This document shows positions 1-10,875 of a stretch of DNA of 64,000 bases, piece by piece. This DNA comes from Mytilus galloprovincialis (lineage: Eukaryota; Mollusca; Bivalvia; Mytilida; Mytilidae), in contig NC_134842.1 in assembly GCF_965363235.1 (NCBI RefSeq), positions 6,537,112-6,601,111 on the forward strand, read 5' to 3'. The notes beneath the pieces are model-generated. The model saw nothing but the letters and a program-made list of their open reading frames with translations. It made no database searches and was not told the origin of the DNA. The translations under genes were made by a program, and so were the position numbers. The number at the start of each line of letters is the position of its first letter. The first letter of the stretch is position 1.

Positions 1-383
1 TTTGAAGTGTTTTATTATTTGATTTTGACAATTGAATACGGACTTTCCGCTTTGAATTTTTCTCGGAGTTCAGTATTCTTGTGATTTTACTTTTCTGTAT
101 CCATATTTCATAAAAAGAGAAAAAAAAACAAGTAGTGTAGATAAAACATTGCGAGATAAATTAGCATTATATATTATATTTCAAAATAAAATAATGAGTA
201 GTTGCCACTGTTAAAGATGTTTATAAATCTAAGTGAGCCACACATAGTCTTTAGGGGTTCTCCCTGGTACTATGGTGTTTGGTTTATGGCGGAAAGTTGT
301 TTTATAGTTAATAGTTTCCAACCTATTCCTCAAATTGAAAGGTATTACGGTATTTAATTCATTTGTTTAGTTCCGATGTTTAA
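1..383. other. 3' flank of the minus-strand B-box gene
   Basis: No coding region seen. TTTATT at 11-16 would read AATAAA on the minus strand and is a possible poly(A) signal for the B-box gene that ends at 384. The rest is AT-rich sequence with no repeat I recognise. Confidence 0.35.
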
Positions 384-1199
384 TTAAATTGATCGAAATT
401 CAAAACTGACAAGTTTTTCGAAATCAGGTTGTGTGATCTTAAATGAAACTTCAGTTCTATGTTTAACACCATCAATATCCTGCAAAATTTTTTCGTCCTT
501 GCATTGTTCTTTTTTAAAGTCAACTAGTTTTAAGAATAAATGAAAGTCATCGCCGTATTTTATAAAATCATTCAGTTCATGTCTCCGTTTATTAATCGAC
601 TCGTGAATATTCTCGCATTCCATTACTTTCAGTTTTATCTTTTTACAATCAGAAAATATTCTGTCCTCAATCTGCTTAAGACATTTAACAAAAGAAGACT
701 GCATTTTACTAATCAGACCTTTTACTTCTTGTGAAGCAGATTTCAATTTAGATTGTAGATCTTTTATATTTTGTCTGTATGAATCGGTAAGATTTTCAAC
801 TAGTCCATTAGCAACTGCGATTTGTTGCTGCAAGGCATTAACATCTGACTTGAGTTCATTTTTTATTCTAGTGTCAGTTATTTTATAAATAGATGCACAC
901 GCTTTATGTTGGTCTTTTAAGCATTCAAAGCATATGCTTTTATGGTGGTTCTCACAAAAATATTCCCTTTTTTCGTCCGAGTGATCAATGCAGAATTCAT
1001 CAAAGTTTCTAACTGAACACGGTTTCTTAGAATATTCTTCCATGGACAGTATTTTATGTTCCACCATTGCCCGAAATTTACCGTGGTGTTTCATACAAAT
1101 GTCACACAAGGGGTGTTTACAGTTAATACAATACTTTACTGCTATTTTCAGGAGGCCATCTTGAAAACAAATTTCACATTGATTCATAATCTCAGCCAT
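384..1199 (-). CDS. B-box/coiled-coil (TRIM-like) protein, 271 aa
   Basis: One intact coding exon. Residues 8-48 form a first B-box with Cys pairs C8/C11, C24/C27 and C32/C35 and His near 38 and 48. Residues 70-101 form a second B-box (C70, H73, C82, H85, C90, C93, H98). About 110-215 is charged and heptad-like, as in TRIM coiled coils. There is no RING in front, and no NHL, B30.2 or other C-terminal domain behind, so it is shorter than typical RING-containing TRIMs. The ATG follows a good acceptor directly (minus strand, ...CTCTTTACAG then ATG), so an intron probably ends in the 5'UTR. It is divergent from the B-box gene starting at 5057, about 3.9 kb away. Bivalve B-box proteins are often linked to innate immunity or signalling; that role is inferred here. 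Target unknown. Confidence 0.85.
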   Translation of the reverse strand: MAEIMNQCEICFQDGLLKIAVKYCINCKHPLCDICMKHHGKFRAMVEHKILSMEEYSKKPCSVRNFDEFCIDHSDEKREYFCENHHKSICFECLKDQHKACASIYKITDTRIKNELKSDVNALQQQIAVANGLVENLTDSYRQNIKDLQSKLKSASQEVKGLISKMQSSFVKCLKQIEDRIFSDCKKIKLKVMECENIHESINKRRHELNDFIKYGDDFHLFLKLVDFKKEQCKDEKILQDIDGVKHRTEVSFKITQPDFEKLVSFEFRSI

Positions 1200-1864
1200 C
1201 TGTAAAGAGTACGCAATATTTAAACATGCAAATTGAAATCTATTAACGATCTAATGTTGTTTACTTCAAGTTGTTAACATTATCTTTGGCAATGTTTTGT
1301 TTTGTTAACCGAAAGCAAGAGACAGCATCATAATTTCGTCTAATGTTCAGTCACGTGTTTTATTTTCAAAGCTTTCTACATGTACTGAAAGTCTATTTGT
1401 TAGAATAAGAGTATAATAAGTGATAGAAATGCAAGTACAAATAGCATTAGAACTAAATAGATCATCAAACTTTGCAAACATATTTTATATGTAAACATTG
1501 TCACTGAACGGAAGAAGTATGTTGAAATATATTGCGTTTTGATATGGCAACCTGTATATTGCTAAAATCTACAAGTAATAACTCGATGATTTATCTTTTT
1601 TTGAATGTCTGAATGTCTGAATTTCATGTTATTATGGTTTGGTTTGTGTCTTGTCGCCTTATATCCCACAAATCTTACATTCATATCTTATATTTAGTGT
1701 TAGGAACATAACATGAACTATAATTTTCAACAATTACATGCTCGTTATAATCATTATAGAAAATATGTGATAAAAAGTACAGTTTATAAATAAAAAACTA
1801 AAACTTTAGCATACATTTCTTCACATATCTATTCTAATAATAAGAAAAAATAAAACATATAAAA

Positions 1865-2095
1865 AAAATCGAACTCCAAGGAAGATTCTAAAAGCAAATG
1901 ACAAAATCAAAATCTCAATCACATCAATGTATAACAACTATTATATTCATGACTTTGTAAATGCATATTCTTAATTACAAAATAGTGAATTAAATATGAT
2001 TGTATAGCTATCTAGACCTCTCATTTATATAAGTCGTATAAAATTCATTGTATTGTCATCTACGTGTGAACAATACAAAAACAAAGAAGATTTAA
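1865..2095. repeat. Dispersed mussel repeat, copy 1 (family E)
   Basis: Resembles 62410-62640 through shared blocks: an AAATGACAAAATCAAAA-like start, then ATAACAACT-TTATATTC-TGACT, ACCTCTCA, and GTGTGAACAA near the end. No coding capacity. Orientation relative to any source element is unknown. Confidence 0.55.
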
Positions 2096-3844
2096 GATAA
2101 TAAATACACAATCACTTAAACTATTGATTCCTTACCTTTCAACATTAGACACAGTTTTAAACTTAAAGAGGTATTGATATAGAACATAATTAAGATTACC
2201 ATCGTCCCTTAACAACAATTTCCATGTGCTTTACCAGTTATCATCTGACACTGTAACAGGTGAGTAATATATATGGAACTATGTTGACTTGTGCACATTT
2301 CAAAACGATTGATTTCTTGTATCTTTTTAATGTAATGAATACATTTTGAAAATGACTGCCTTTTATGTACAAAGCAATGAAAGAAAAACAAATGAAATGA
2401 CAACCAATAAATTGCAAACTCTTAACTTGAAACATGAACATGAAGAATGTTGCGTGGTAAAACTAGTTTGCTAGCACAAAACCTTCCTATTACCCTGTTA
2501 AGTTTACTTATAATATATTTTAAATTTCAGCATCCAAATGTGTCTTTCTTTCAATCCCCTTAGATTAAAGACAATTTACATTTGAATATCATACAGTAGT
2601 TTGATTGGAACTGATAAAAAAAACATTAAGAAGCTATTGATATTCAAAACGGAATTAAACATCCTAGGGGATTGGTGGCGTTAAAATCATCGAAATTCAA
2701 ACAGTTTTGTAACTTCAAGGTTAGTCACAAATTGTTTGTATGAAATTACTATGTGTTTGCCTTTTCAATGGGATTTAAAATTTGAAATATAGCAATTAGT
2801 GTAAAGTATGTAAGAATAGTCTAGATTTCAAATACTTTAACAAGTTATCAAATTTAAAATTGAAAATAGGTCAATACCATGAGAATTAGTCGTGTATTTT
2901 GTCTTTTCTCGATATAATTCATGATATGATAACGTCATGTATTATAAGAAAACACTGCACAAATGTTAATAATTTACAGAAAAATAAGAAAAAATAATTA
3001 TGAAATGAATTAAAAAAGTAATCTAAACATTTTGTTTTCAAACGATAACTTCTTAATACAAAAAGGAACAAGACAAACATAACAACTAGACACAACATAC
3101 CTTGAATGTATGATTAACCGTCTTATGTTGTCAATGTGACCCTCGTGTAGCTACTTTACTTAAGGTGTATCGGATACACGTTTTAGATAACAATCATATC
3201 TTACCAATATGTTAATTTACCTTTCCGATAACACAGCAGGTGAGTGAAGCGTTTTAAATAATTGTAAACTTTGATAAACTATTGGTTTTATCTCTACAAA
3301 ATTCAAACAATTAATCACTTAATATTCTTTTTTCTTATTTCACTATTATCAATTAACATCCAAGCCTTTAGAATGTGACTAAAATACTATCAAGGTCAAT
3401 ATATTAAATATCTTTACATTGTTATGAGGACGAACAACAGGATTAAACGAATTAGTTTTACGGTCACCATGAGGAATTTGGCATACAATACGTATCGATT
3501 TGTTTATTACTCAACTATCTTATATCTTTAGAACACAAAAATAAAATGGGCATTTATTTTTAGATTTATTTGTGTGTTTCTTATTTGAGATTGTGATTTG
3601 TTTACTTTTGTTGGTGTGCATTATTCTAATTTTGTAAAAAGTGTATTTTGTCATATAGGAGGATAATTGTTCGACGAATGCATTAAAATGATAGGGCAAT
3701 AATTGCGATTCAGCACTTTTACATCGTTTTGAATTATATCAAAATCTTGGTTGTAAAAAGACAAATATTTAAAAAAAAAAAATTAAACATGACAACAATG
3801 ACGCTTGGAGGTTTTCCAAAGTCAGCTTTTCGTTTAGCAGCAGG

Positions 3845-4013
3845 AATTGAGAATGGAAATGGGGAATGTGTCAAAGAGACAACAACCCGACCATAGAACA
3901 GACAACAGCAGAAGGTCACCAATAGGTCTCCAATGCAGCGAGAAACCCATAGCCGTCCTTCGGCTGTCCCCTAAACAAATATATATACTAGTTCAGTGAT
4001 AATGGACGTCATA
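3845..4013 (-). repeat. Dispersed mussel repeat family A, partial copy
   Basis: Starts with GAATTGAGAATGGAAATGGG and continues through an AAAGAGACAACAACCCGACC block, matching 29018-29196 closely over its whole length. Only the half corresponding to the end of the longer 29018-29345 copy is present. Confidence 0.75.
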
Positions 4014-4099
4014 CCTATTGAATTTACATATCTCAATTGATGCATATTCAACATGCATGACCATGTTGTACGAATCGCATTTAAAAACAATGTACTAAT

Positions 4100-4185
4100 G
4101 ACACTCTTTTTTGTTCCTGTGTCATGTTGGTCTCTTGTGTGGAATTATCTCATTGACAATCATATCTCCTCTTGATTTTTATATC
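4100..4185 (+). repeat. Fragment of the common 3' tail (GGTCTCTTGTG...CAATCATA)
   Basis: Degraded copy of the tail seen complete at 24895-25030 and 45500-45640: GTCATGTTGGTCTCTTGTG, then CTCATTGACAATCATA and a CTTC-rich end. Confidence 0.5.
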
Positions 4186-5056
4186 AATTTGGGTTAAATC
4201 AAATTGATAACAAAATGCAATCAGAATAACATAATTAATATAATTCTTCCGAAACTAAAAAGAGGCATTCTGAGACATTAGTATACCAGTGATGTCACAT
4301 TCTGTAAATTGTCGACTGTGTCTTTTTTGTTAAAATAAAATAAAAATGCATTTTACGCTCCGTGATGATACATACAAGAACTATGAAGATGTGGTATGAG
4401 TGACGAAAACAAATCTTCATTTTACAATGTGTAAAAAGTTTTAAAAAAACAATGTATATATAGGTCTAAAGCACGGCCATCAAAACAGAACCTTAACTCC
4501 CACCAAAATAGAATCAAATACAATATTGATACTATAAACATGAGGAGATAAAAGAAGCAGTTCCTGTCGACACGTTATACATTCCATGCATTCCAATCGC
4601 TTGTGTTGATTTACGTTCATCAGAAACGCTCAAAGACGAATATTATAAGGTCTAGGATGGTACCAAACATGCCAAGGTTACAAGATAAAAACAAACGGAA
4701 ACAAATACACAAATATAGATTACATATAATGCTAAAAAACTTACTTTCTCTTTGAAATTCATTAATCTAAAAAAAAATAATCTATAAATCATAATATGAA
4801 CAAGGATATGCTATTTGCAGATTGTGAAATTTGTTGTCCGCTGTAGACCGCGAAATATTTCCTATATTAGATAGCCGGATTTACGGTATATGAACAGACA
4901 AAATCATTTACTTTTTCAGCACTTTTGCAGACTTGAATATGATCGGTTTTCATTGTTATATTTTTGTTCTCTTTCTCTTTTAGCAATAATTCCAGAATGG
5001 AATTACCCTTATTTTAAGTTATATATATAGATATGCCTTTATTTAATATTTTCAGA

Positions 5057-5962
5057 ATGGAAACTGTATCTTTTCTTTGTTCTCCTTGCATTAACGAAGA
5101 AAGTTCAAATACAGCATCAGATGCTATTTCATTCTGCTTTGAATGTAAGGAACACTTTTGCAAGATTTGTAGAGAACTACATTCTAAATTTCCACCAATG
5201 AAGGATCATAGTGTCATTCCATGCACACACATGACTGCGTTTCCGATAGACATACTTAACAAAACTTTCCAATGTGATTTGCATCCTGAAGAAAGAGCAC
5301 AATATTATTGTTCATTTCATTGTAATACTTTCTGTTTTGTCTGCTTGACAGAAACACACAGGAGTTGTAGTTTTAGAAAATTATCGGATGTTTCAAAAGG
5401 TGTAAAAGAATCCAATAGCTTCATAGAAATTCAGAATCAACTAGCAATGAAATACAAATCAATGAATAATTTATTAAACAGTAAGTCGGAAAACCTCAGT
5501 GATATGCTCCGACAAAAAACGGAAATAGAAACTCAATTGTCCTCCTATATAAGTCGCATCAACAATTATATGATTGATTTAATTCGAAACGTAAAAACAG
5601 TGTATGACCAAGAATTACAGAAACTTCAAAAAAGTATTGAACAAGTTCGAATTCAGGAAAAAGAACTTTTCAAGCAAAGGAATAATCTAGAAAATATTTC
5701 CAAGTTTTGTTCGGATGACGTAACATTTTTATGCATTAAAGAAATTGAACGTTTGTTCCGAAATAAAGAAGCAGAAATTGAGCGTATTTTAACAGAACCA
5801 AACCGTACTGATTTGACCATTAACGGTATAGAAGAAGTCAAGGCATTCTTAATGAACGTTGAAAAACTGGAAATTGAACCCTCAAAAAAACATACTCCTG
5901 ACGACAATATAACATTGTCTCCTGCCCAACTAACCGTACAATCAGATACAAGAGCAATCTAA
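5057..5962 (+). CDS. B-box/coiled-coil part of a TRIM-NHL-like gene, closed by an in-frame TAA
   Basis: The start is placed at the ATG at 5057, because ...ATATTTTCAG at 5055 is a good acceptor immediately before it; the in-frame ATG at 5033 lies in the presumed intron. The frame reads 301 aa. Residues 8-51 form a first B-box (C8, C11, C27, C30, C35, C38, H42, H51). A second Cys/His-rich B-box follows at about 72-105, then a coiled coil at about 125-240. No RING is present. The frame stops at TAA 5960-5962, but the same frame stays open on the far side into a propeller domain that ends at 6748. Without that codon the gene would be about 563 aa, the usual size of bivalve B-box/NHL proteins. It may be a nonsense allele, a young pseudogene, a sequence error or a true truncated form. 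It is divergent from the B-box gene at 384-1199. Confidence 0.8.
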   Translation: METVSFLCSPCINEESSNTASDAISFCFECKEHFCKICRELHSKFPPMKDHSVIPCTHMTAFPIDILNKTFQCDLHPEERAQYYCSFHCNTFCFVCLTETHRSCSFRKLSDVSKGVKESNSFIEIQNQLAMKYKSMNNLLNSKSENLSDMLRQKTEIETQLSSYISRINNYMIDLIRNVKTVYDQELQKLQKSIEQVRIQEKELFKQRNNLENISKFCSDDVTFLCIKEIERLFRNKEAEIERILTEPNRTDLTINGIEEVKAFLMNVEKLEIEPSKKHTPDDNITLSPAQLTVQSDTRAI

Positions 5963-6004
5963 AATGCAAGATTTATACTGAAAGAACTCATTGATATTGC
6001 CAAA

Positions 6005-6748
6005 ATGGGTGTCAAAGAACCGGTAATTATAGATTGTACAATATTCAAAAGTGGTCAGATCATAGCCATCGAAAAGAAACATACATGTCTTCTCGAGTTT
6101 ACTTCTAGAGGAAAGTTAAAACGAAATGTCAGGATTTCGTCGCAAGCCTTAGGAATTGCAGCAATCGATGATAATCTATTTGCACTTACCGATAGTGGAC
6201 GTGATACAGTTCAAATATATGATAAACAAAGAATGTCTTCGATACTTGAAGTATCTATTAGAGACCATTGTAGTGGAATAACTAAGTATTCAAATAGTAA
6301 TGTCGTGGTTGGTTGTCATGCAGGAGGACTGGTTTTAATCGGAAAGAATGGGGAAAAAGAGAAAGTTTTCCATACAAAAGAACTAATGCATTTAAATCAG
6401 AATATTTGTCTAACATCGAACGAGAAAGGACAGATCTTTTGTTCCTTTTCAAAGAATAATACTATTTTATCAATTGATTCTAGAGGAAAATTGCGTTTTA
6501 CATTTCAGTGCGAAAAACTGAAAAGCCCACGAGGACTTACATGTGACGGGAACAGTAATGTATATGTTTCTGGATACGAAACAAACAATATTATATGGAT
6601 AAGTAATGATGGCAAAACATCAAAAGAAGTTCTCAATTCTAAAACCGGAATCCAAAGTCCTACAGGGATTGATTATGATAAAGACCTGGAAATTCTCGCA
6701 GTTTGCAATTGCAACGGTAGTAAATTGTCAATATATAGTATGAAATGA
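6005..6748 (+). CDS. NHL/SMP-30-type beta-propeller half of the TRIM-NHL-like gene
   Basis: This is the same frame as the B-box region just upstream, separated only by TAA at 5960-5962; the open frame resumes at 5963 and the first Met is at 6005. The 247 aa contain about five or six blade-like repeats with NHL-style signatures such as SPRGLTCDGNSNVYVSGYE and SPTGIDYDKDLEILAVCNCN near the C-terminus. In TRIM-NHL-like proteins this domain binds protein or RNA partners. Codon use and reading frame show no other damage, so the stop is either recent or tolerated. With no splice site between the halves, independent translation from 6005 would need a second promoter or reinitiation; I see no sign of either. 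Confidence 0.75.
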   Translation: MGVKEPVIIDCTIFKSGQIIAIEKKHTCLLEFTSRGKLKRNVRISSQALGIAAIDDNLFALTDSGRDTVQIYDKQRMSSILEVSIRDHCSGITKYSNSNVVVGCHAGGLVLIGKNGEKEKVFHTKELMHLNQNICLTSNEKGQIFCSFSKNNTILSIDSRGKLRFTFQCEKLKSPRGLTCDGNSNVYVSGYETNNIIWISNDGKTSKEVLNSKTGIQSPTGIDYDKDLEILAVCNCNGSKLSIYSMK

Positions 6749-7304
6749 CAATGTATTAACCAAAACTCTGTTATAAAATTGCTTGAAATATCAAATGTTG
6801 AATTTTAAGTTTTTAGCTAAAACGCTTTATTTGTCATCTTGGTTACTTAGGTCAAAAAGGATGATAAGCATCTCTTAATTACTCCAATGCTATGCTAGAT
6901 TAATATTCAGTGCAGAGGTTATTGTTTCAGTGATAATTTAGTTTAAACGATACGTTGGTAAAGCTATCAATTCATTAATGCACTTCGTACATTTTATAAT
7001 TGTTTAAAACCATAACTAATTTTACATCTCTCTGATAAGAAGAGTTTATTTCAAAGGGTTTTGAACTTTCGCAATGTACAATGATCTTGACCGTAGATCA
7101 AAACAGTTTTAAAAAAATGGTAAAAGACTTAAATGGACATGTTATATTTAGCCATTTTGATAAATCTTAAAAGTGCCATCTTCAAGCTATAAAAAAACAC
7201 TGAGTAAAGCTTATCAGGAGAAAATGAAACATCGAGAGTACCAACATACACACCTGTCTGGCCACATAAGGAATTTGCAAATAATCTTTTCAAAAGATAT
7301 AATT

Positions 7305-7462
7305 TACAATTTGCGCCTTACATTTAGCCTTTGCAATCAGCAATCCAAGAGCTGGGATGAGAATATAATTTTGATATAGTATTATTTTTCCTAAGATAAT
7401 TTTTTCTTACTAATCTGTAACAATATGACACTTATTAGGACTTGAACTAGAATACGAAGTTC
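7305..7462 (+). repeat. Direct repeat, left copy
   Basis: Shares GAGCTGGGATGAGAATATAA and GACTTGAACTAGAATACGAA with 9930-10084, with similar spacing and only scattered differences. The two copies flank the decayed retroelement and about 1.3 kb of further sequence. Confidence 0.75.
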
Positions 7463-7494
7463 TCAGGTTCTAAGACTCTCTCATCTTGCAAAGG

Positions 7495-8610
7495 TATTAA
7501 AATATTTGACTTGTCTACACTTTACACAAGTATTCCCCATTTAAATCAAAAAGTCAAATTGAAAGAGTTGGCAATATCTTTTAACTTACTTTCCGCTATA
7601 TAATTGATGTTCTCTTACCAAATAATTCAAAATTTGGTGACTATGTAGAACGCATCTTTCCAATCGAACTAGAGATAAAAGATACAACAGATACAGTCAA
7701 GTCTGCCTCATATCTTGACTGACATGTACAAATTGACAATGAAGATCGGTTGAAAACAAAACTTTACGACAAAAGAGATGATTTCAGCTTCCCAATTTTG
7801 AACTTTCCATTTCTATGTAGCAACATTCCAGCAGTGCCTGCATCGGAGTATATATCTCCACATAACTACTAATTCCCGGTCTTGTATTTCCTATCATGAT
7901 TTCCTTGAGGCTTGCTACTGAAAAGGAAGTACCAAATGATGAAGTTGAAATCATCACTTCGTAAATTTTACGGACGCCATCACGATTTGGTTTACCGTAA
8001 TGGAATAACCTTTCCAAAGATGATATCGGATATGTTTCTTATGTCGTTACTTCAATCCACTTTCTTTTGCACCACGAATCTGACCTACCGAATAAGACTA
8101 TTTACCGGGTTTGTAATAATATGAGCAACACGACAGGTGCCACATGTTGAGCAGGATCTTCTTACCCTTCCAGAGCACATGAGATCATCCCCCAGTATTT
8201 TGTGGGGTTCGTGTTGCTTAGTCTTCAGTTTTCTATGTTGTGTCTTTTGTACTACCAATATTTGTTTGTTTTATCTTTTTATTTTTTTAGCAATGGCTAT
8301 TTTTTTTATCTATGAGTTTGGCTGTCCCTCTGGTATCTTCCGCCCTCTTTTAGAAGAACTAGTTCAAACCCGCCATATTGGGCAAGTGTCTAGCCCAAGT
8401 CAGGTGCCTGTAATTCAGGGATTTTCTTTGCCTTGATTAGCTTTTCGTTCATTATTTTGTACATAAATAAGACCGTTATTTTTCTCGTTTGAATTAATTT
8501 ATATTGTGTCACTTTGGAGCCTTTTATAGCTGACTATGCAGCCGTACGGTGACCTGCAATAGATGTCAACATTCTATGTCAGTTGGTCTTCTTATTTTTT
8601 TATTAGCTCC
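7495..8610 (+). mobile_element. Decayed reverse-transcriptase element, probably Penelope-like, with its 3' tail
   Basis: Translated pieces match a reverse transcriptase common in bivalve genomes. FDLSTLYTSIPH is seen near 7508-7543. A stretch with YDKRDDFSFPILNFPFLCSN lies near 7768-7827, and KLKSSLRKFYGRHHDLVYRN lies near 7930-7990. The order agrees with one RT domain running left to right, followed by the GC-richer tail (TGGGGTTCGTGTTG and CTCTGGTATCTTCCGCCC motifs) that recurs elsewhere in this window. The copy is 5'-truncated and broken in several places. The family call rests on the SLYTSIP-like motif and is less sure than its identity as a non-LTR-type RT. Confidence 0.6.
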
Positions 8611-9161
8611 CGTCACCATAGTTTTGCTCAGTCAGATCATTCTCTTACATATACATTTTGTGTACATGTAATTAATTTCTTCTCACGATTATTTCTCTAT
8701 TGGAATAACTCGATATGGATGTCATTTTATTAGTTTACCATTTCCTATATCTATATCATTATATACATACTTATCTTACCTCCTATACATTTCTAGGAAT
8801 GTGATTTGTTAAAAGCGTCCGCGTGGAGACCGTGTATATTTCATATTAGGTTAGAAGGGAGGCGGAGCTTATTTCATACACGGTTAGTAGTGGTGTTACG
8901 TCCCTTTATAAAAACAAAACGATACTGAGAAAAATCTGAAAGGTTTGTACAGACGAAGAAATTGATGATTAAGATTGAAATAAATCCATAAAACACATTT
9001 AAACCTAACAAGTTGTTATTGTTGGCATCTGTTTTTGTAGGATCAATGGAGGTAATTTCTTAATGCTAACAGTATTGAAGACTTGTTCATTCTGATAGGT
9101 AACGAGCCTAAATGTCACACATTAAGATAGTCGGTAAGATAAATTCGTTACATAGTGTGCT

Positions 9162-9238
9162 AGTGACGTAATACGGTATATATTCGCTCTCACCCCATGT
9201 GAAATTTACTGACCCCATATATACTGTATTAGGTCACT
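9162..9238. repeat. Imperfect palindrome
   Basis: The left arm AGTGACGTAATACGGTATAT pairs with the right arm ATATACTGTATTAGGTCACT, with two or three mismatches, around a roughly 36-base loop. No coding capacity. Confidence 0.7.
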
Positions 9239-9929
9239 CTATTAAATTCTTTAAATTATTTACTTTGTCTGTATTTTTAAGAAACAAGTGGGTACTTCTT
9301 CATTTCGTGAGAAAACATTACCAGCAGTAAATCTTTAACGTAGCCTTGATGAACAGACGTAACTTCTTTTGTTATTAATTGTCTATTACAAATTAACATC
9401 TTTAAAGGGATAACTAAAAAAAACTTAGTTCTACATCATGAATCCAAAAGCTCTCCTAACCCTGGAATATGCCCTTTGGCTATCACATACCTTAAGATTC
9501 AGGTTTCTCTTAATATCTTTAAGGGTTGAAGAGTAGTATTACTATCATCTAAAAGTTACATAAAACCTTCAGACACAAAAGGTTCATAACCCTTCAAAAC
9601 GCAGGTAGTTACATAATGATTGACGGTTGGGGTAACTTGTTCTGGTTTTCTCAATTTGAGCAATTTGAGATCCAAAATTTTTCATCATATTTATTTTTTC
9701 TTTTCCGTTAAAAAGATATTTATTACCTCAACAAGTGTTAAAGGTACAATTTTGATATGTGCATTTCCCCTAGAAAGTTTCATTTTCACCGCGAAAATCT
9801 ACAAGTTATTAAAAGCTTAATTATCACCTGACTGTGTTTGTCAATTTTGTAAGTTTGTCAATTTCAGGGGAAAAACCATCGAAATTACCGAAATCACACC
9901 TTTCTAGCCATATAAAAAAAAATCAAAAT

Positions 9930-10084
9930 TTACATTTACATTTAATCTTTGCGATCAGCATTCCCAGAGCTGGGATGAGAATATAATTTTCATAAAGTAT
10001 TAATTTTCCTAAGATATGTTTTCTTACAAATCTGTCCAAATATGACACACGTATTAGGACTTGAACTAGAATACGAAGTTGAAA
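9930..10084 (+). repeat. Direct repeat, right copy
   Basis: Second copy of the 7305-7462 segment. A further short direct repeat (AAGCTTAATTATCACCTGA...GTAAGTTTGTCAATTTCA) lies at about 9813-9868 and 10267-10321, so this area has been duplicated more than once. Confidence 0.75.
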
Positions 10085-10649
10085 GAGTCTGTATTGTTTT
10101 GTTTCATAAAATAGAATGGCGAACGTAGATACAAGTATCTTGTCTTGGGGAGGGATGAATCCTATTTTGTAAAGAATCACTCTGATTCAAACAATAAATT
10201 CTCTGAAACTTATCTTCTCAAAATGCTTGATTTCTTCATTGCCAACATATTTGTTACATTTGGTAAAAGCTTAATTATCACCTGATTGTGTTTGTTAATT
10301 TTGTAAGTTTGTCAATTTCATACTCATCAATATGGGTTTCAATATAAATATTAATGAATACAAATTGATATACATTATTTACAGATGGGTCAATACGAAT
10401 GAGCTGGGTTTTTGTTCCTATATTATTTCTCCTTTCGTTGGTTTTGTTTTTGTTTTTTTGCTTTATTAAAAAAAGGTGTTCTGTTGAAATTCTGCATACG
10501 AGTTTATTGAGGTTATCTTGGGTTATGCATGATCAATCTGCAAACAATTATACATATATATTTTACACACGCCATGATAATTCCAGAAGAAAATTACCCT
10601 CCAATTAAACCGATCTTACTTTATTGAAAAAAAAGGGAGGACTCATTAA

Positions 10650-10875
10650 TTGATTGATTTTTTGTGTGTGTTTTAACGCCACTTTTAAGCACCGCACTTA
10701 GACTGATTCGTGGCTGTCAGTTTTTAATGTTGGAGGAAGCCGGAGTGTCCGGAGAAAACCACCGACCTTCGATAGGAAAACTGACAATCCTAGTCAATTA
10801 AGATTGGATTCAAGTGCATCCGCACGAGCGGGGTTCGAACTCACGACCTCAGTGTTGACTGGCTAGTGATAACAA
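10650..10875 (-). mobile_element. tRNA-derived SINE with target-site duplication
   Basis: On the minus strand the element starts near 10875 with a tRNA-like head. The Pol III B-box region reads GTGAGTTCGAACCCCGC (plus 10828-10850). A conserved body with GGTTTTCTCCGGACACTCCG (about 10740-10765) follows, then an A/T-rich end. ACTCATTAA occurs at both edges (10641-10649 and 10876-10884), with TTG following in both after zero or one extra base: a target-site duplication. The body resembles the central domain of bivalve SINEs. Confidence 0.8.

Larger units (their letters stand above)
1200..5055. other. Divergent intergenic region between the two B-box genes
   Basis: Holds the upstream regions, and probably 5'UTR exons and introns, of both B-box genes. 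No further coding exon is convincing. Dispersed repeat pieces lie at about 1865-2095, 3845-4013 and 4100-4185. A polypyrimidine tract and AG end at 5055, just before the ATG at 5057. Confidence 0.5.

Noticed and set aside
5033-5056. Upstream ATG at 5033 as the start of the plus-strand B-box gene
   Set aside because: It lies before a strong polypyrimidine-AG acceptor; the ATG at 5057 directly follows the acceptor, as in the divergent paralogue.
7784-8017. 77-aa minus-strand open frame
   Set aside because: It is the antisense of the reverse-transcriptase remnant.
8137-8436. 99-aa open frame with hydrophobic stretches resembling a membrane protein
   Set aside because: It is the 3' tail of the Penelope-like element; the same tail recurs at 46560 and 57105.
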